Source: Phenylobacterium sp.
GTDB lineage: Bacteria; Pseudomonadota; Alphaproteobacteria; Caulobacterales; Caulobacteraceae
Length of the DNA: 64,000 bases
Assembly (NCBI RefSeq): GCF_030693405.1
Contig: NZ_JAUYAW010000007.1
Span: 1 to 64,000 of the forward strand
Direction of reading: 5' to 3'
The notes beneath the pieces were generated by a model. It ran no database searches, was not told the origin of the DNA, and saw nothing but the letters and a program-made list of their open reading frames with translations. The position numbers were made by a program, and so were the translations under genes. Below, one piece after another: positions 18,120 through 27,178 of the stretch (position 1 is the stretch's first letter; the number at the start of each line of letters is the position of its first letter).

Positions 18120-19793
18120 ATGAGCGAAGACGTCGAACGCGAAGCCATGGAATACGACGTCGTCATCGTGGGCGCCGGACCCGCGGGACTGTCGGCCGCC
18201 ATCCGTCTGAAGCAACTCGCCGCCGAGGCCGGGACCGAGATCAGCGTTGCGGTCCTGGAAAAGGGCTCCGAGGTCGGCGCCCACATCCTGTCGGGCGCGG
18301 TCATCGATCCCAGCGGCATCAATGAACTGCTGCCGGACTGGAAGGCGCTGGGCGTTCCGCTGGAGACCAAGGTCACCCGCGACAAGTTCGTGATGCTCGG
18401 CCCGCAGGGGGAGCTGGACATCAGCTTCCTGCCCTTCCCCAAGTGGATGCTGAACCACGGCAACTACATCGCCTCCCTCGGGAATGTCTGCCGCTGGCTA
18501 GGTCAGCACGCTGAGAGCCTGGGCGTCGAGATCTATCCCGGCATGGCCGCCTCTGAGGTGGTCTACAGCGAGGATGGCTCGGTCAAGGGCGTCGTGGCCG
18601 GCGTGTTCGGCATCGGCAAGGACGGCGAGCCCACCGGCGACTTTCAGCCCGGCATCGAGCTGCACGCCAAGTACACCTTTATCAGCGAGGGCGTTCGTGG
18701 CTCGCTCGCCAAGCAGATCCAGGCCAAGTTCGGCCTTACCGAGGGCCGTGAGCCCCAAAAGTTCGGCATCGGCATCAAGGAGCTGTGGCAGGTCCCTGAC
18801 GCCGTGTTCGAGCCCGGCCTGACCCAGCACACTTTCGGCTGGCCCCTGGATAACGCCACCGGCGGCGGCTCCTTCATGTACCACTTCGGGGACAACTACG
18901 TGGCCATCGGCTTCGTGCTGCACCTCAACTACAAGAACCCGTGGCTTTCGCCCTTCGACGAGTTCCAGCGCTTCAAGACCCACCCCACGATCCGCGGTTA
19001 TCTGGAGGGCGGCAAGCGCATCTCCTACGGCGCCCGCGCCATTACCGAAGGGGGCTCCCAGTCCCTGCCGCAGCTCTATTTCCCCGGTGGCGCGCTGCTC
19101 GGCTGCTCGGCGGGCATGGTCAATGTTCCGCGGATCAAGGGCAGCCATAACGCGGTCAAAAGCGGCATCCTCGCCGCCGAGGCCGCTTTCGCCGCCATTT
19201 CCGAGGGCCGGTCGGGCGACGCGCTCACCAGCTACGAGGACGCCTACAAGAAATCCTCGATCCATAAGGAGCTGTGGAACGTCCGCAACTTCAAGCCGCT
19301 CTGGTCCAAGTTCGGCACCATCCCGGGCCTGGTCCTGGGGGGTATGGACGCGATGATCGCCACCCTGTTCGGTGGCTGGTCGCCCTGGGGCACCCTGAAG
19401 CACGGCAAGACCGACGCGGAATCCACGGGCCTGGCCAAGGACTACAAGCCGATCGTCTATCCGAAGCCCGACAACGAGATCAGCTTCGACAAGCTGTCCT
19501 CGGTCTTCCTGTCGGCCACCAACCACGACGAGAACCAGCCCGCCCACCTGCGGCTGAAGGACCCGGCGATCCCGATCTCGGTCAATCTGCCCCGGTTCGG
19601 CGAGCCGGCCCGGCTCTATTGCCCGGCGGGTGTGTATGAGGTCCTCTACGACGAGGCCGGACAGAACCCGAAGTTCCAGATCAACTTCCAGAACTGCGTC
19701 CACTGCAAGACCTGCGACATCAAGGATCCGTCGCAGAACATCGTCTGGACGACGCCTCAGGGTGGGGACGGGCCGAACTATCCCAATATGTGA
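18120..19793 (+). CDS. Electron transfer flavoprotein-ubiquinone oxidoreductase
   Basis: A 557-residue inner-membrane-associated flavoprotein (ETF-QO) that passes electrons from ETF, reduced by acyl-CoA dehydrogenases, to ubiquinone. The FAD-binding motif is VVIVGAGPAGLSAAIRL (about 13-29). The C terminus holds the 4Fe-4S cluster site in CVHCKTCDIKDP, with a further Cys upstream in LYCPAGVYE. The length and order match the single-chain mitochondrial/alphaproteobacterial enzyme. It works with fatty-acid beta-oxidation, in line with the acyl-CoA synthetase elsewhere in the window, though the two are not linked. Transcribed alone, divergent from the uracil glycosylase. Confidence 0.96.
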   Translation: MSEDVEREAMEYDVVIVGAGPAGLSAAIRLKQLAAEAGTEISVAVLEKGSEVGAHILSGAVIDPSGINELLPDWKALGVPLETKVTRDKFVMLGPQGELDISFLPFPKWMLNHGNYIASLGNVCRWLGQHAESLGVEIYPGMAASEVVYSEDGSVKGVVAGVFGIGKDGEPTGDFQPGIELHAKYTFISEGVRGSLAKQIQAKFGLTEGREPQKFGIGIKELWQVPDAVFEPGLTQHTFGWPLDNATGGGSFMYHFGDNYVAIGFVLHLNYKNPWLSPFDEFQRFKTHPTIRGYLEGGKRISYGARAITEGGSQSLPQLYFPGGALLGCSAGMVNVPRIKGSHNAVKSGILAAEAAFAAISEGRSGDALTSYEDAYKKSSIHKELWNVRNFKPLWSKFGTIPGLVLGGMDAMIATLFGGWSPWGTLKHGKTDAESTGLAKDYKPIVYPKPDNEISFDKLSSVFLSATNHDENQPAHLRLKDPAIPISVNLPRFGEPARLYCPAGVYEVLYDEAGQNPKFQINFQNCVHCKTCDIKDPSQNIVWTTPQGGDGPNYPNM

Positions 19794-19841
19794 GCCGTCG
19801 TCGCGCTTGCGGCGGGGGCCGGAAAAGGAAACCCTGCGGGG

Positions 19842-21554
19842 ATGCGCCTTCGTTCTCTGACCGTGACGGTCCCTGTTCTGTTCCTGGCGGCCTGCGCCAG
19901 TCCCTCGGCTCCGGCCGGGGGGGCTGAGGCCCGTTCGCCCTATGGCCTGTTCCTGGCGGGGCAGGCGGCGCTCAATGACGGCGAGAGCCGGCAGGCCGCC
20001 GACTACTTCGAGCGCGCCACCCGCAGCGACGAGACCCCCGGTCTTATCTCCGAGCGGGCCTTCACCGCCGCGGTGCTGAGCGGGGAGATCGAAAAAGCCG
20101 CTGCCATGGCGCCGGTGGGCGATGAGGCTTCTGAAGGCGCCAAGCGCCTGGGCCGGCTGGTCCTGGCCGTGGACGCCCTGGCCGCCGGTCGAGGCGACGC
20201 CGCCTACAGGCTCCTGACCTCCGAGGAGATCGGCTTCCCCCACCGGACGGCTGCAGCCCTGCTGACCCCCTGGGCGGCCGCCCAGGCCGGTGACATGGAT
20301 CTGGCCACCCGGCGTCCCGACGTGCCCGGCGACAAGCTCGTGGAGTATTTCGGCATGCTCGGCCAGGCGCACCAGTATGAGCGGGTGCGCCGCTATGACG
20401 AGGCCGAGACGGACTTCAAGGCCCTGACCGAGGGGCCTGACGCCCCGCCCATGCTGGTCCTGGCCTATGGCGAGTTCCTGGAGCGTCGCGGTCGCCGCAC
20501 CGATGCGGTGGCGCTTTACGACCGGGCGTTGGCGACCTATCGCCGGGACGTAGCGCTGTCTCTGGCCCGGGAGCGGGCCCTGGCCCGCCGCGCCGCGCCG
20601 CCCGCGCCGAGCGTGCGCCAGGGGGCGGCCCAGGCCATTCTGACGCCGGCCGCGGCCATGCTGGCCGCCCGCCAGAGCCAGTTCGCCCTGGCCTATGTGC
20701 GCCTGGCCCTGCGTCTGGATCCGGAGCGCATGGACGCCTGGATGATGGTCGGTGACCTGATGGGGGCCGCCGGCGACGTAGAGGCCGCCCGTTCCGCCTA
20801 TGGTCGCGTGCCGAAGGACCACCCCGACTACGCCGCCGCTCAGAGCAAGCTGGCCTGGAGCCTCCAGGGCGCCGGTGACATCGACGCGGCCCTCGACACC
20901 GCCGCCCGGGCCGCGGAGGGGGGCGATCCCACGGCGCTGCTGACCCTCGCCGATCTGCTGCGCAGCAATGAGCGCTATGAGGCCGCCATCGCGCCGCTGA
21001 ACCAGCTGGTGGAGTCCAGCCCCGAACCGGACTGGCGGCTGCTGTTCGCCCGTGGCGCGGCCTATGAGCGCATGGGCGACTGGCCCCGCGCCGAGGCCGA
21101 CCTGCAGGCGGCTCTGGCGCTCAATCCCGACGAGCCCGACATACTGAACTATCTCGCCTATGGCTGGATCGATCGGGGAGAGCGGCTGGAAGAGGCCCTG
21201 GCCATGGTCCAGGCGGCCGTGGACGCCAATCCCCGCTCAGGCGCCATGATCGACAGCCTGGGCTGGGGCTACTATCGCCTCGGCCAGTACGAGAAGGCCG
21301 TGGAGATCCTGGAGGAGGCGGTCGGCCTGGAGGCTGGCGATCCGGAGATCAACAATCACCTGGGCGACGCCTACTGGCAGGTGGGCCGCCGGGACGAGGC
21401 GGTGTTCCAGTGGCGTAGGGTGCTGACCCTTGAGCCTGATGCAAAGATCCGGGCGGATGCTGAGGCCAAGCTGGCCTCGGGCGTCGGGCCTGGGGCCGCC
21501 GGGGCGGCCGCCCAGGCCGCGGCCGAGCCTGCGCCTAGCACCATCGCTCGCTAG
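19842..21554 (+). CDS. TPR-repeat lipoprotein
   Basis: A 570-residue protein with a lipoprotein signal (VLFLAACAS, lipid-modified Cys at about residue 18), so it is probably anchored in the outer membrane facing the periplasm. The rest is alpha-helical with tetratricopeptide repeats, clearest between about 290 and 540 (WMMVGDLMGAAGD, FARGAAYERMGDW, SLGWGYYRLGQYEKAVEIL). Such proteins act as scaffolds in envelope complexes; no specific partner is evident. ispE starts 8 bases after the stop, so the two are likely co-transcribed, as is common in Caulobacterales and Rhizobiales. Confidence 0.85.
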   Translation: MRLRSLTVTVPVLFLAACASPSAPAGGAEARSPYGLFLAGQAALNDGESRQAADYFERATRSDETPGLISERAFTAAVLSGEIEKAAAMAPVGDEASEGAKRLGRLVLAVDALAAGRGDAAYRLLTSEEIGFPHRTAAALLTPWAAAQAGDMDLATRRPDVPGDKLVEYFGMLGQAHQYERVRRYDEAETDFKALTEGPDAPPMLVLAYGEFLERRGRRTDAVALYDRALATYRRDVALSLARERALARRAAPPAPSVRQGAAQAILTPAAAMLAARQSQFALAYVRLALRLDPERMDAWMMVGDLMGAAGDVEAARSAYGRVPKDHPDYAAAQSKLAWSLQGAGDIDAALDTAARAAEGGDPTALLTLADLLRSNERYEAAIAPLNQLVESSPEPDWRLLFARGAAYERMGDWPRAEADLQAALALNPDEPDILNYLAYGWIDRGERLEEALAMVQAAVDANPRSGAMIDSLGWGYYRLGQYEKAVEILEEAVGLEAGDPEINNHLGDAYWQVGRRDEAVFQWRRVLTLEPDAKIRADAEAKLASGVGPGAAGAAAQAAAEPAPSTIAR

Positions 21555-21562
21555 GCGATCCG

Positions 21563-22453
21563 ATGTTCGGTCAGGCCTTCGCCCCCGCCAAGGTGAATCT
21601 GTTCTTGCACGTCGGGCCGCCCGGGGCGGAGGGCTACCATCCCCTATGCTCCCTGATGGTGTTCGCCGATGTGGGCGACCGCGTCTCCCTGGCGCCGGCT
21701 GAGGCCATGGACTTCGCCCTGACCGGGACCTTCGCCCGGGACCTCGCGGCCGATGGCGACAACCTTGTCCAGAGGGCCGCCTTGGCCATGCTCCAGGCGG
21801 TGCGGGCGCCGCGGTCTCCCGTCATGCTGGCCCTGGACAAGCAGCTGCCGGTGGCGGCCGGGCTGGGCGGTGGCTCCAGCGACGCGGGGGCGGCGTTGCG
21901 CCTTTTGCGGGCGGCCTGGGCGCCGGACATGTCTGATGCGCGTCTGCAAGACCTCGCCGCAAGCCTGGGCGCGGACGGCGCGGCCTGCCTCTGGGGCGCG
22001 CCCGTCCTGGCTGAGGGGCGGGGAGAGCGCCTGAGCCCGGCGCCGGACCTGCCGGTGATGCCCGCAGTTCTGGTCAATCCTCGGGTCGCCTCGCCGACCG
22101 GCGCCGTCTATGGCCGGTTCGACGCCCTGGGCGCGTTCGGCGATGTGACCCCGCCGCCGACGCCCGAAGCCTTTGAGACGGTGGAAGAGGTCGCCGGCTG
22201 GGTCAGCCTGCTGCGCAATGATCTTGAAGCCGCCGCCGTCCAGATCGCACCTGAGATCGGGGATGTGCTGAACGCCCTGCGTGGCGAGCCTGAGACCCTG
22301 GTCGCCCAGATGTCGGGCTCTGGAGCCACCTGCTTCGCCCTGTGCGCCAGCGACATCGAGGCCGAACAACTGGCCGAAGGGCTGGAGCGCCTGCGGCCTG
22401 ACTGGTGGGTGCGTCGCTGCCGCCTGGGCGGCCCCTGGCCCGATCCGGCCTGA
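21563..22453 (+). CDS. ispE: 4-diphosphocytidyl-2-C-methyl-D-erythritol kinase
   Basis: A 296-residue GHMP kinase of the MEP isoprenoid pathway; it phosphorylates CDP-ME at the 2-hydroxyl. The N-terminal APAKVNLFLHV motif with the catalytic Lys, the ATP-binding glycine loop LGGGSSDAGAALR (about 104-116) and the C-terminal MSGSGATCFAL are all present. It lies 8 bases downstream of the TPR lipoprotein gene. A GC-rich hairpin follows the stop. Confidence 0.95.
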   Translation: MFGQAFAPAKVNLFLHVGPPGAEGYHPLCSLMVFADVGDRVSLAPAEAMDFALTGTFARDLAADGDNLVQRAALAMLQAVRAPRSPVMLALDKQLPVAAGLGGGSSDAGAALRLLRAAWAPDMSDARLQDLAASLGADGAACLWGAPVLAEGRGERLSPAPDLPVMPAVLVNPRVASPTGAVYGRFDALGAFGDVTPPPTPEAFETVEEVAGWVSLLRNDLEAAAVQIAPEIGDVLNALRGEPETLVAQMSGSGATCFALCASDIEAEQLAEGLERLRPDWWVRRCRLGGPWPDPA

Positions 22454-22525
22454 CTCCCTTGCCATCGATCTGAACGCTGTGCGCCTTGCGGGGCGCCGCG
22501 GCTGTCCATGTCTCGCCCCAAACGA

Positions 22526-22553
22526 GAACGGGGGCCCCGAAGGACCCCCGTTC
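22526..22553. terminator. Hairpin between convergent ispE and amtB
   Basis: GAACGGGGG (22526-22534) pairs with CCCCCGTTC (22545-22553). It sits between two converging genes and may end both transcripts, although neither side has a real T tract. Confidence 0.6.
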
Positions 22554-22576
22554 CGTGATCAGGCCAGAAGGCCCTA

Positions 22577-24028
22577 TCAGCTGTGGATGGCTTCTCCGTG
22601 TTGGGAGAGGTCCAGACCTTCGACTTCCTCTTCCTCCGACGCCCGCAGTCCGACCGTGAACTTGCAGATCATCAGGATGATGAAGGTGACGACTGCCGAC
22701 CAGGCGATGGTGGCGATGATGCCATAGCCCTGGGTAATGACGCTGGCGCCTTCGCCGGCCCCATTGATGGCCGGGTCGGCCAGGGCGCCGGTGAGCAGGG
22801 CGCCGGCGATGCCCGCGATCCCGTGCACGCCGAAGGCGTCGAGGCTGTCGTCGTACTTCAGCAGCTTCTTCAGCCACACCGCGCCCACATAGGCCGCCGC
22901 GCCGCCGACGATGCCGATGATCAGCGCGCCCTGCGGGTTGACGAAGCCGGCGGCCGGGGTGACGGCCACGAGGCCGGCGATGGCGCCCGAGGCCAGACCC
23001 AGCATGCCGGGCTTCTTGCGCTCGACCCACTCGATGATCATCCAGGTCAGGGCCGCGCCCGCGGCGGCGACCTGGGTGTTCATCATGGCTGCGGCGGCAA
23101 GGCCGTCAGCAGCCCATTCCGAGCCGGCGTTGAAGCCGAACCAGCCCACCCACAGAAGGCTCGCGCCGATCATGGTGTAGACGAGGTTGTTGGGGGCCAT
23201 GTTGTCGACGCCGTAGCCCTTGCGCTTGCCAAGGACGATGGCGCAGACCAGACCGGCGACGCCGGCGTTGATGTGCACCACGGTGCCGCCGGCGAAGTCG
23301 AGCACGCCCGCGCCGCCGAGGAAGCCGCCGCCCCAGACCCAATGACAGACCGGGGCGTAGACGAAGATCGACCACAGACCCATGAACAGCAGCATGGCCG
23401 AGAACTTCATCCGCTCGGCGAAGGCGCCGGCGATCAGGGCCGGGGTGATGATGGCGAAGGTCAGCTGGAACATGATCCAGAGGAACTCCGGCAGGCCCGA
23501 GGTCAGGGAGTGGGCCGTCTCAACCGTCACGCCGCCGAGGAACACGGCGTCGAAGCTGCCGATATAGGCGTTGAGGCCTTCATCGGCGTTGGTGCCGAAG
23601 GCGAGGCTGTAGCCGACCGCCATCCAGAGCACCGTCACCAGGGCGGTGATGGCGAAGCTGGTCGCCACGGTGTTGATGACGTTCTTGTGCCGAACCATGC
23701 CGCCATAGAAGAGGGCGAGACCAGGAATGGTCATCAGCAGAACCAGACAGGTGGAGACCAGGATCCAGCCGGTGGAAGCTTCGTTCAGCTCCAGGGGCAC
23801 CTGGTGGGCGTAGAGCGTGCTCGGCGCAGCTTCTTCCGCAGCCTCCTCAACCGGAGGCGCCTCGGCGGAGGCGGTGTCGACGACGGGCGCGGCCTCTTCG
23901 ACCGGGGCCTCCACGGCGGCCTCGGCCGGCGGCGGCGCTTCTTGCGCCCAGGCCGAGGCGACGGGCGCCCCGACAATTGCGGCGGCGAGCATCAGGCCCG
24001 CCAGCCCCTTGAATTTCAACGACATCAT
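22577..24028 (-). CDS. amtB: Ammonium transporter AmtB
   Basis: A 483-residue inner-membrane ammonium channel. The ATG at 24028 (MMSLKFKGLAG) opens a cleavable signal peptide (to about ASAWA), followed by an Ala/Pro/Glu-rich periplasmic stretch (about 30-65) before the eleven-helix Amt fold. The Amt signature region includes FAGGTVVHINAGVAGLV (His of the pore), and GIAGIAGALLTG is near the end. The acidic linker between signal and first helix is longer than in E. coli AmtB. It follows glnK by 34 bases on the same strand; the pair is a standard nitrogen-sensing operon in which GlnK blocks AmtB when nitrogen is plentiful. Confidence 0.96.
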   Translation of the reverse strand: MMSLKFKGLAGLMLAAAIVGAPVASAWAQEAPPPAEAAVEAPVEEAAPVVDTASAEAPPVEEAAEEAAPSTLYAHQVPLELNEASTGWILVSTCLVLLMTIPGLALFYGGMVRHKNVINTVATSFAITALVTVLWMAVGYSLAFGTNADEGLNAYIGSFDAVFLGGVTVETAHSLTSGLPEFLWIMFQLTFAIITPALIAGAFAERMKFSAMLLFMGLWSIFVYAPVCHWVWGGGFLGGAGVLDFAGGTVVHINAGVAGLVCAIVLGKRKGYGVDNMAPNNLVYTMIGASLLWVGWFGFNAGSEWAADGLAAAAMMNTQVAAAGAALTWMIIEWVERKKPGMLGLASGAIAGLVAVTPAAGFVNPQGALIIGIVGGAAAYVGAVWLKKLLKYDDSLDAFGVHGIAGIAGALLTGALADPAINGAGEGASVITQGYGIIATIAWSAVVTFIILMICKFTVGLRASEEEEVEGLDLSQHGEAIHS

Positions 24029-24062
24029 TGTGGCTATCCCCTTGTCCCGTTCAGTTGCGCCC

Positions 24063-24778
<716 letters not shown>

Positions 24779-25603
24779 ATGCGTCTGACCCGCCTTATGT
24801 CCGCCACCGCCATCGCCGCCCTCGTGTCCGGCGCCGCCCACGCACAGACCGTCGATCCCGCGCCCTCTACGCCGTCGGCCGGGATGCCCGCCGCTCAGGC
24901 GGGCGCCGAGGCGCGCGCAGGCGGTCAGGTGTCGCCGGCTGGGGACATCGTCGAGACGGTCCAGGCGTCAGGCCAGTTCACGACCCTTATCAAGGCGCTC
25001 GAGGCGACCAACCTGGTTCAGCTTCTGAAGACCACCCCGAACCTCACCGTGTTCGCCCCCACGGACGCCGCCTTCTCGGCACTGCCGGCCGGTGAGCTGG
25101 ACCGCCTGATGGCTGAGGAGAACCGCGCCGAATTGCAGAAGCTGCTCACCTACCACGTGGTCAACGCCCGCCTCGATGGCGCGAAGATCGAGAACTCCCG
25201 GGGCCCGGTCCCCACCGTGGCTGGAGAGGCCATCCAGGTTGATGGCGTCGAAGAGACCTGGATGATTGGTGAAGCCCGGATCACCCAGGCCGACATCAAC
25301 GCCGACAACGGCGTGATCCACGTGGTCGACAAGGTGCTCATGCCGGGCGCCATACCGGCGGCCGGCGCTGCAGCCGCGTCTGGCTCTGACGCCTCGGCGA
25401 TGATGGAAGCTCCGGCTCAGGGCGTCTCCGGCGCGATGTCGGAGCCGTCGCCGGAAATGGCCCCGATGGGCGCTGCCAGCGACACCTCGGCCAGCGTCTC
25501 GGCCACTCAGATGCAACCCATTCCGGACACTCCGGAAAATCGCGCCGCTTATGGCGCACCGCTTTCCAACGCCGGTAAACGCACCGCCGCTGAGAGCAAC
25601 TAA
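24779..25603 (+). CDS. Secreted fasciclin (FAS1) domain protein
   Basis: A 274-residue exported protein. The ATG at 24779 (MRLTRLMSATAIAAL) is chosen because it follows GAGAGG and starts a signal peptide ending AHAQ; ATG 24773 is a near alternative. An Ala/Gly-rich linker leads into one FAS1 domain (about 55-185): ATNLVQLLKTTPNLTVFAPTDAAF is its H1 region and VIHVVDKVLMP its H2 region. A long Ala/Ser/Met-rich, probably disordered tail then ends in PIPDTPENRAAYG...AGKRT. FAS1 domains mediate cell-surface adhesion. The last 30 residues match the tail of the next gene's product, 57 bases downstream. Confidence 0.88.
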   Translation: MRLTRLMSATAIAALVSGAAHAQTVDPAPSTPSAGMPAAQAGAEARAGGQVSPAGDIVETVQASGQFTTLIKALEATNLVQLLKTTPNLTVFAPTDAAFSALPAGELDRLMAEENRAELQKLLTYHVVNARLDGAKIENSRGPVPTVAGEAIQVDGVEETWMIGEARITQADINADNGVIHVVDKVLMPGAIPAAGAAAASGSDASAMMEAPAQGVSGAMSEPSPEMAPMGAASDTSASVSATQMQPIPDTPENRAAYGAPLSNAGKRTAAESN

Positions 25604-25660
25604 GCCGATGGCAGGGCGCTGGGGGGACCTGCGGTACGACCAAACCCAAGGAATCCAGCA

Positions 25661-26194
25661 ATGAACCTCAAGCTTGTTCTTTCGACCTCGGCGGCCGCCC
25701 TACTCGTGGCGTCCGCCGCCCACGCCCAGACCGCCTCAGGCGGCATGACCGGCGACATGTCCGGCCAGGCCGCAGGCGCCGTCAGCGGCCCTGCCGATCA
25801 CACCCGGTCCAGCACCGGTCTGCCATCGGTTGATTCGACCCGTCCCACGGGCGCCGACGCCGGTCGCACCAACATGCCGGGGGGCCAGATCACAGGCGCC
25901 ACCGCCATGGAGGATGACGCGGTCAATGCGCAGGGCGCCATGCGGGGCGCGACGCAGAACAGCGCCTCCATGAACAGCGGCGGCATGTCGGCGGACACCG
26001 GCATGACCGCGAGCGGTCAGGGCCAGATGAACACCCAGGCCCAGTCGGCCGGCTCCATGGGGGCTATGGCCTCCAGCACCACCGGCGCCCAGGTGACGAC
26101 CAATGGTCCGATCCCGGACACGGAGGAAAACCGGGCCAAGTATGGCGAGCCCCAGTCCCGGGCCGGCAAGATGACCGAACCCAGCGGCAACTGA
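25661..26194 (+). CDS. Secreted low-complexity protein sharing its tail with the FAS1 neighbour
   Basis: A 177-residue protein with a signal peptide (about 1-23, ending AHAQ). The body is rich in Gly, Met, Ser, Thr, Ala and Gln, with no recognisable fold (GGMTGDMSGQAAG, NSGGMSADTGMTASGQGQ). The end reads PIPDTEENRAKYG...AGKMTEPSGN, almost the same as the end of the FAS1 protein. AAGGAATCCAGCA precedes the ATG. The short spacing to the FAS1 gene and the strong terminator after this one suggest a two-gene unit. No function is known to me. Confidence 0.75.
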   Translation: MNLKLVLSTSAAALLVASAAHAQTASGGMTGDMSGQAAGAVSGPADHTRSSTGLPSVDSTRPTGADAGRTNMPGGQITGATAMEDDAVNAQGAMRGATQNSASMNSGGMSADTGMTASGQGQMNTQAQSAGSMGAMASSTTGAQVTTNGPIPDTEENRAKYGEPQSRAGKMTEPSGN

Positions 26195-26219
26195 TCTTCG
26201 CCGCGCGCTTGATGCACAG

Positions 26220-26252
26220 GTCGGCGGGCCCTATGGTCCGCCGACTTTTTTT
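26220..26252 (+). terminator. Strong terminator upstream of glyQ
   Basis: GTCGGCGGGCC (26220-26230) pairs with GGTCCGCCGAC (26235-26245) around CTAT, followed by TTTTTTT. It ends only 20 bases before the glyQ ATG, so it closes the FAS1/tail-protein unit and may also affect glyQ expression. Confidence 0.85.
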
Positions 26253-26272
26253 GCGCCTGCAAATCAGCCCAG

Positions 26273-27175
26273 ATGTCCTCAGAAAAACCGCTCTCGTTTC
26301 AGGGCCTGATCCTGAAACTCCATGACTATTGGAGCCGCCAGGGTTGCGTGATCCTGCAGCCGCACGACGTCGAGGTAGGAGCAGGCACGCTTCACCCGGC
26401 CACGGTGCTGCGCGCGCTCGGTCCAAAGCCGTGGCGGGCGGCCTATGTGCAGCCCTCCCGCAGGCCTGCAGACGGCCGCTATGGGGAGAACCCCAACCGG
26501 CTGCAGCACTATTACCAGTACCAGGTGATCCTGAAGCCAAACCCCGACGACCTGCAGGATCTCTATCTGGGCAGCCTCGAGGCCATCGGCCTCGACACCC
26601 GCCTGCACGACATCCGCTTCGTCGAGGACGACTGGGAGAACCCCACCGTGGGCGCCTGGGGCCTGGGCTGGGAGGTCTGGTGCGATGGTATGGAAGTGAC
26701 TCAGTACACCTACTTCCAGCAGGTGGGGGGCGTGGACGTCTGGCCGGTGGCCGGCGAGCTCACCTACGGGCTGGAGCGGTTGGCCATGTATCTGCAGGGC
26801 GTCGACCATTTCACCGACCTGGCCTTCAACGATCCGGACGGGCCTGCGCCCATGACCTATGGCGAGGTGTTCCTGGAGAACGAGCGCCAGCAGTCGACGG
26901 CCAATTTCGACGGCTATGACGTGGCCACGCTCAAGCGCCAGTTCGAGGACATGGAGATTCAGGTCCCGCGCCTGCTTGCGATGAAGGGGCCGCAGGGCCA
27001 GGCCATCGTCCTGCCTGCCTATGACCACGTGCTGAAGGCCAGCCACCTGTTCAATCTGATGGACGCCCGCGGCGCCATCGCGGTGGCCGAGCGCCAGAGC
27101 TATATCGGCCGTATCCGCGACCTGACCAAGATGTGCGCCGAGGCCTGGGTGACCAATGAAGGGGGCAACGCCTAA
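26273..27175 (+). CDS. glyQ: Glycyl-tRNA synthetase alpha subunit
   Basis: A 300-residue class II synthetase subunit of the bacterial alpha2beta2 glycyl-tRNA synthetase. Recognisable motifs are [12 protein letters not shown] (N-terminal), [36 protein letters not shown] (motif 2 region) and [13 protein letters not shown] (motif 3). Its length matches the family. glyS follows after 3 bases. Confidence 0.97.
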   Translation: MSSEKPLSFQGLILKLHDYWSRQGCVILQPHDVEVGAGTLHPATVLRALGPKPWRAAYVQPSRRPADGRYGENPNRLQHYYQYQVILKPNPDDLQDLYLGSLEAIGLDTRLHDIRFVEDDWENPTVGAWGLGWEVWCDGMEVTQYTYFQQVGGVDVWPVAGELTYGLERLAMYLQGVDHFTDLAFNDPDGPAPMTYGEVFLENERQQSTANFDGYDVATLKRQFEDMEIQVPRLLAMKGPQGQAIVLPAYDHVLKASHLFNLMDARGAIAVAERQSYIGRIRDLTKMCAEAWVTNEGGNA

Positions 27176-27178
27176 GTC

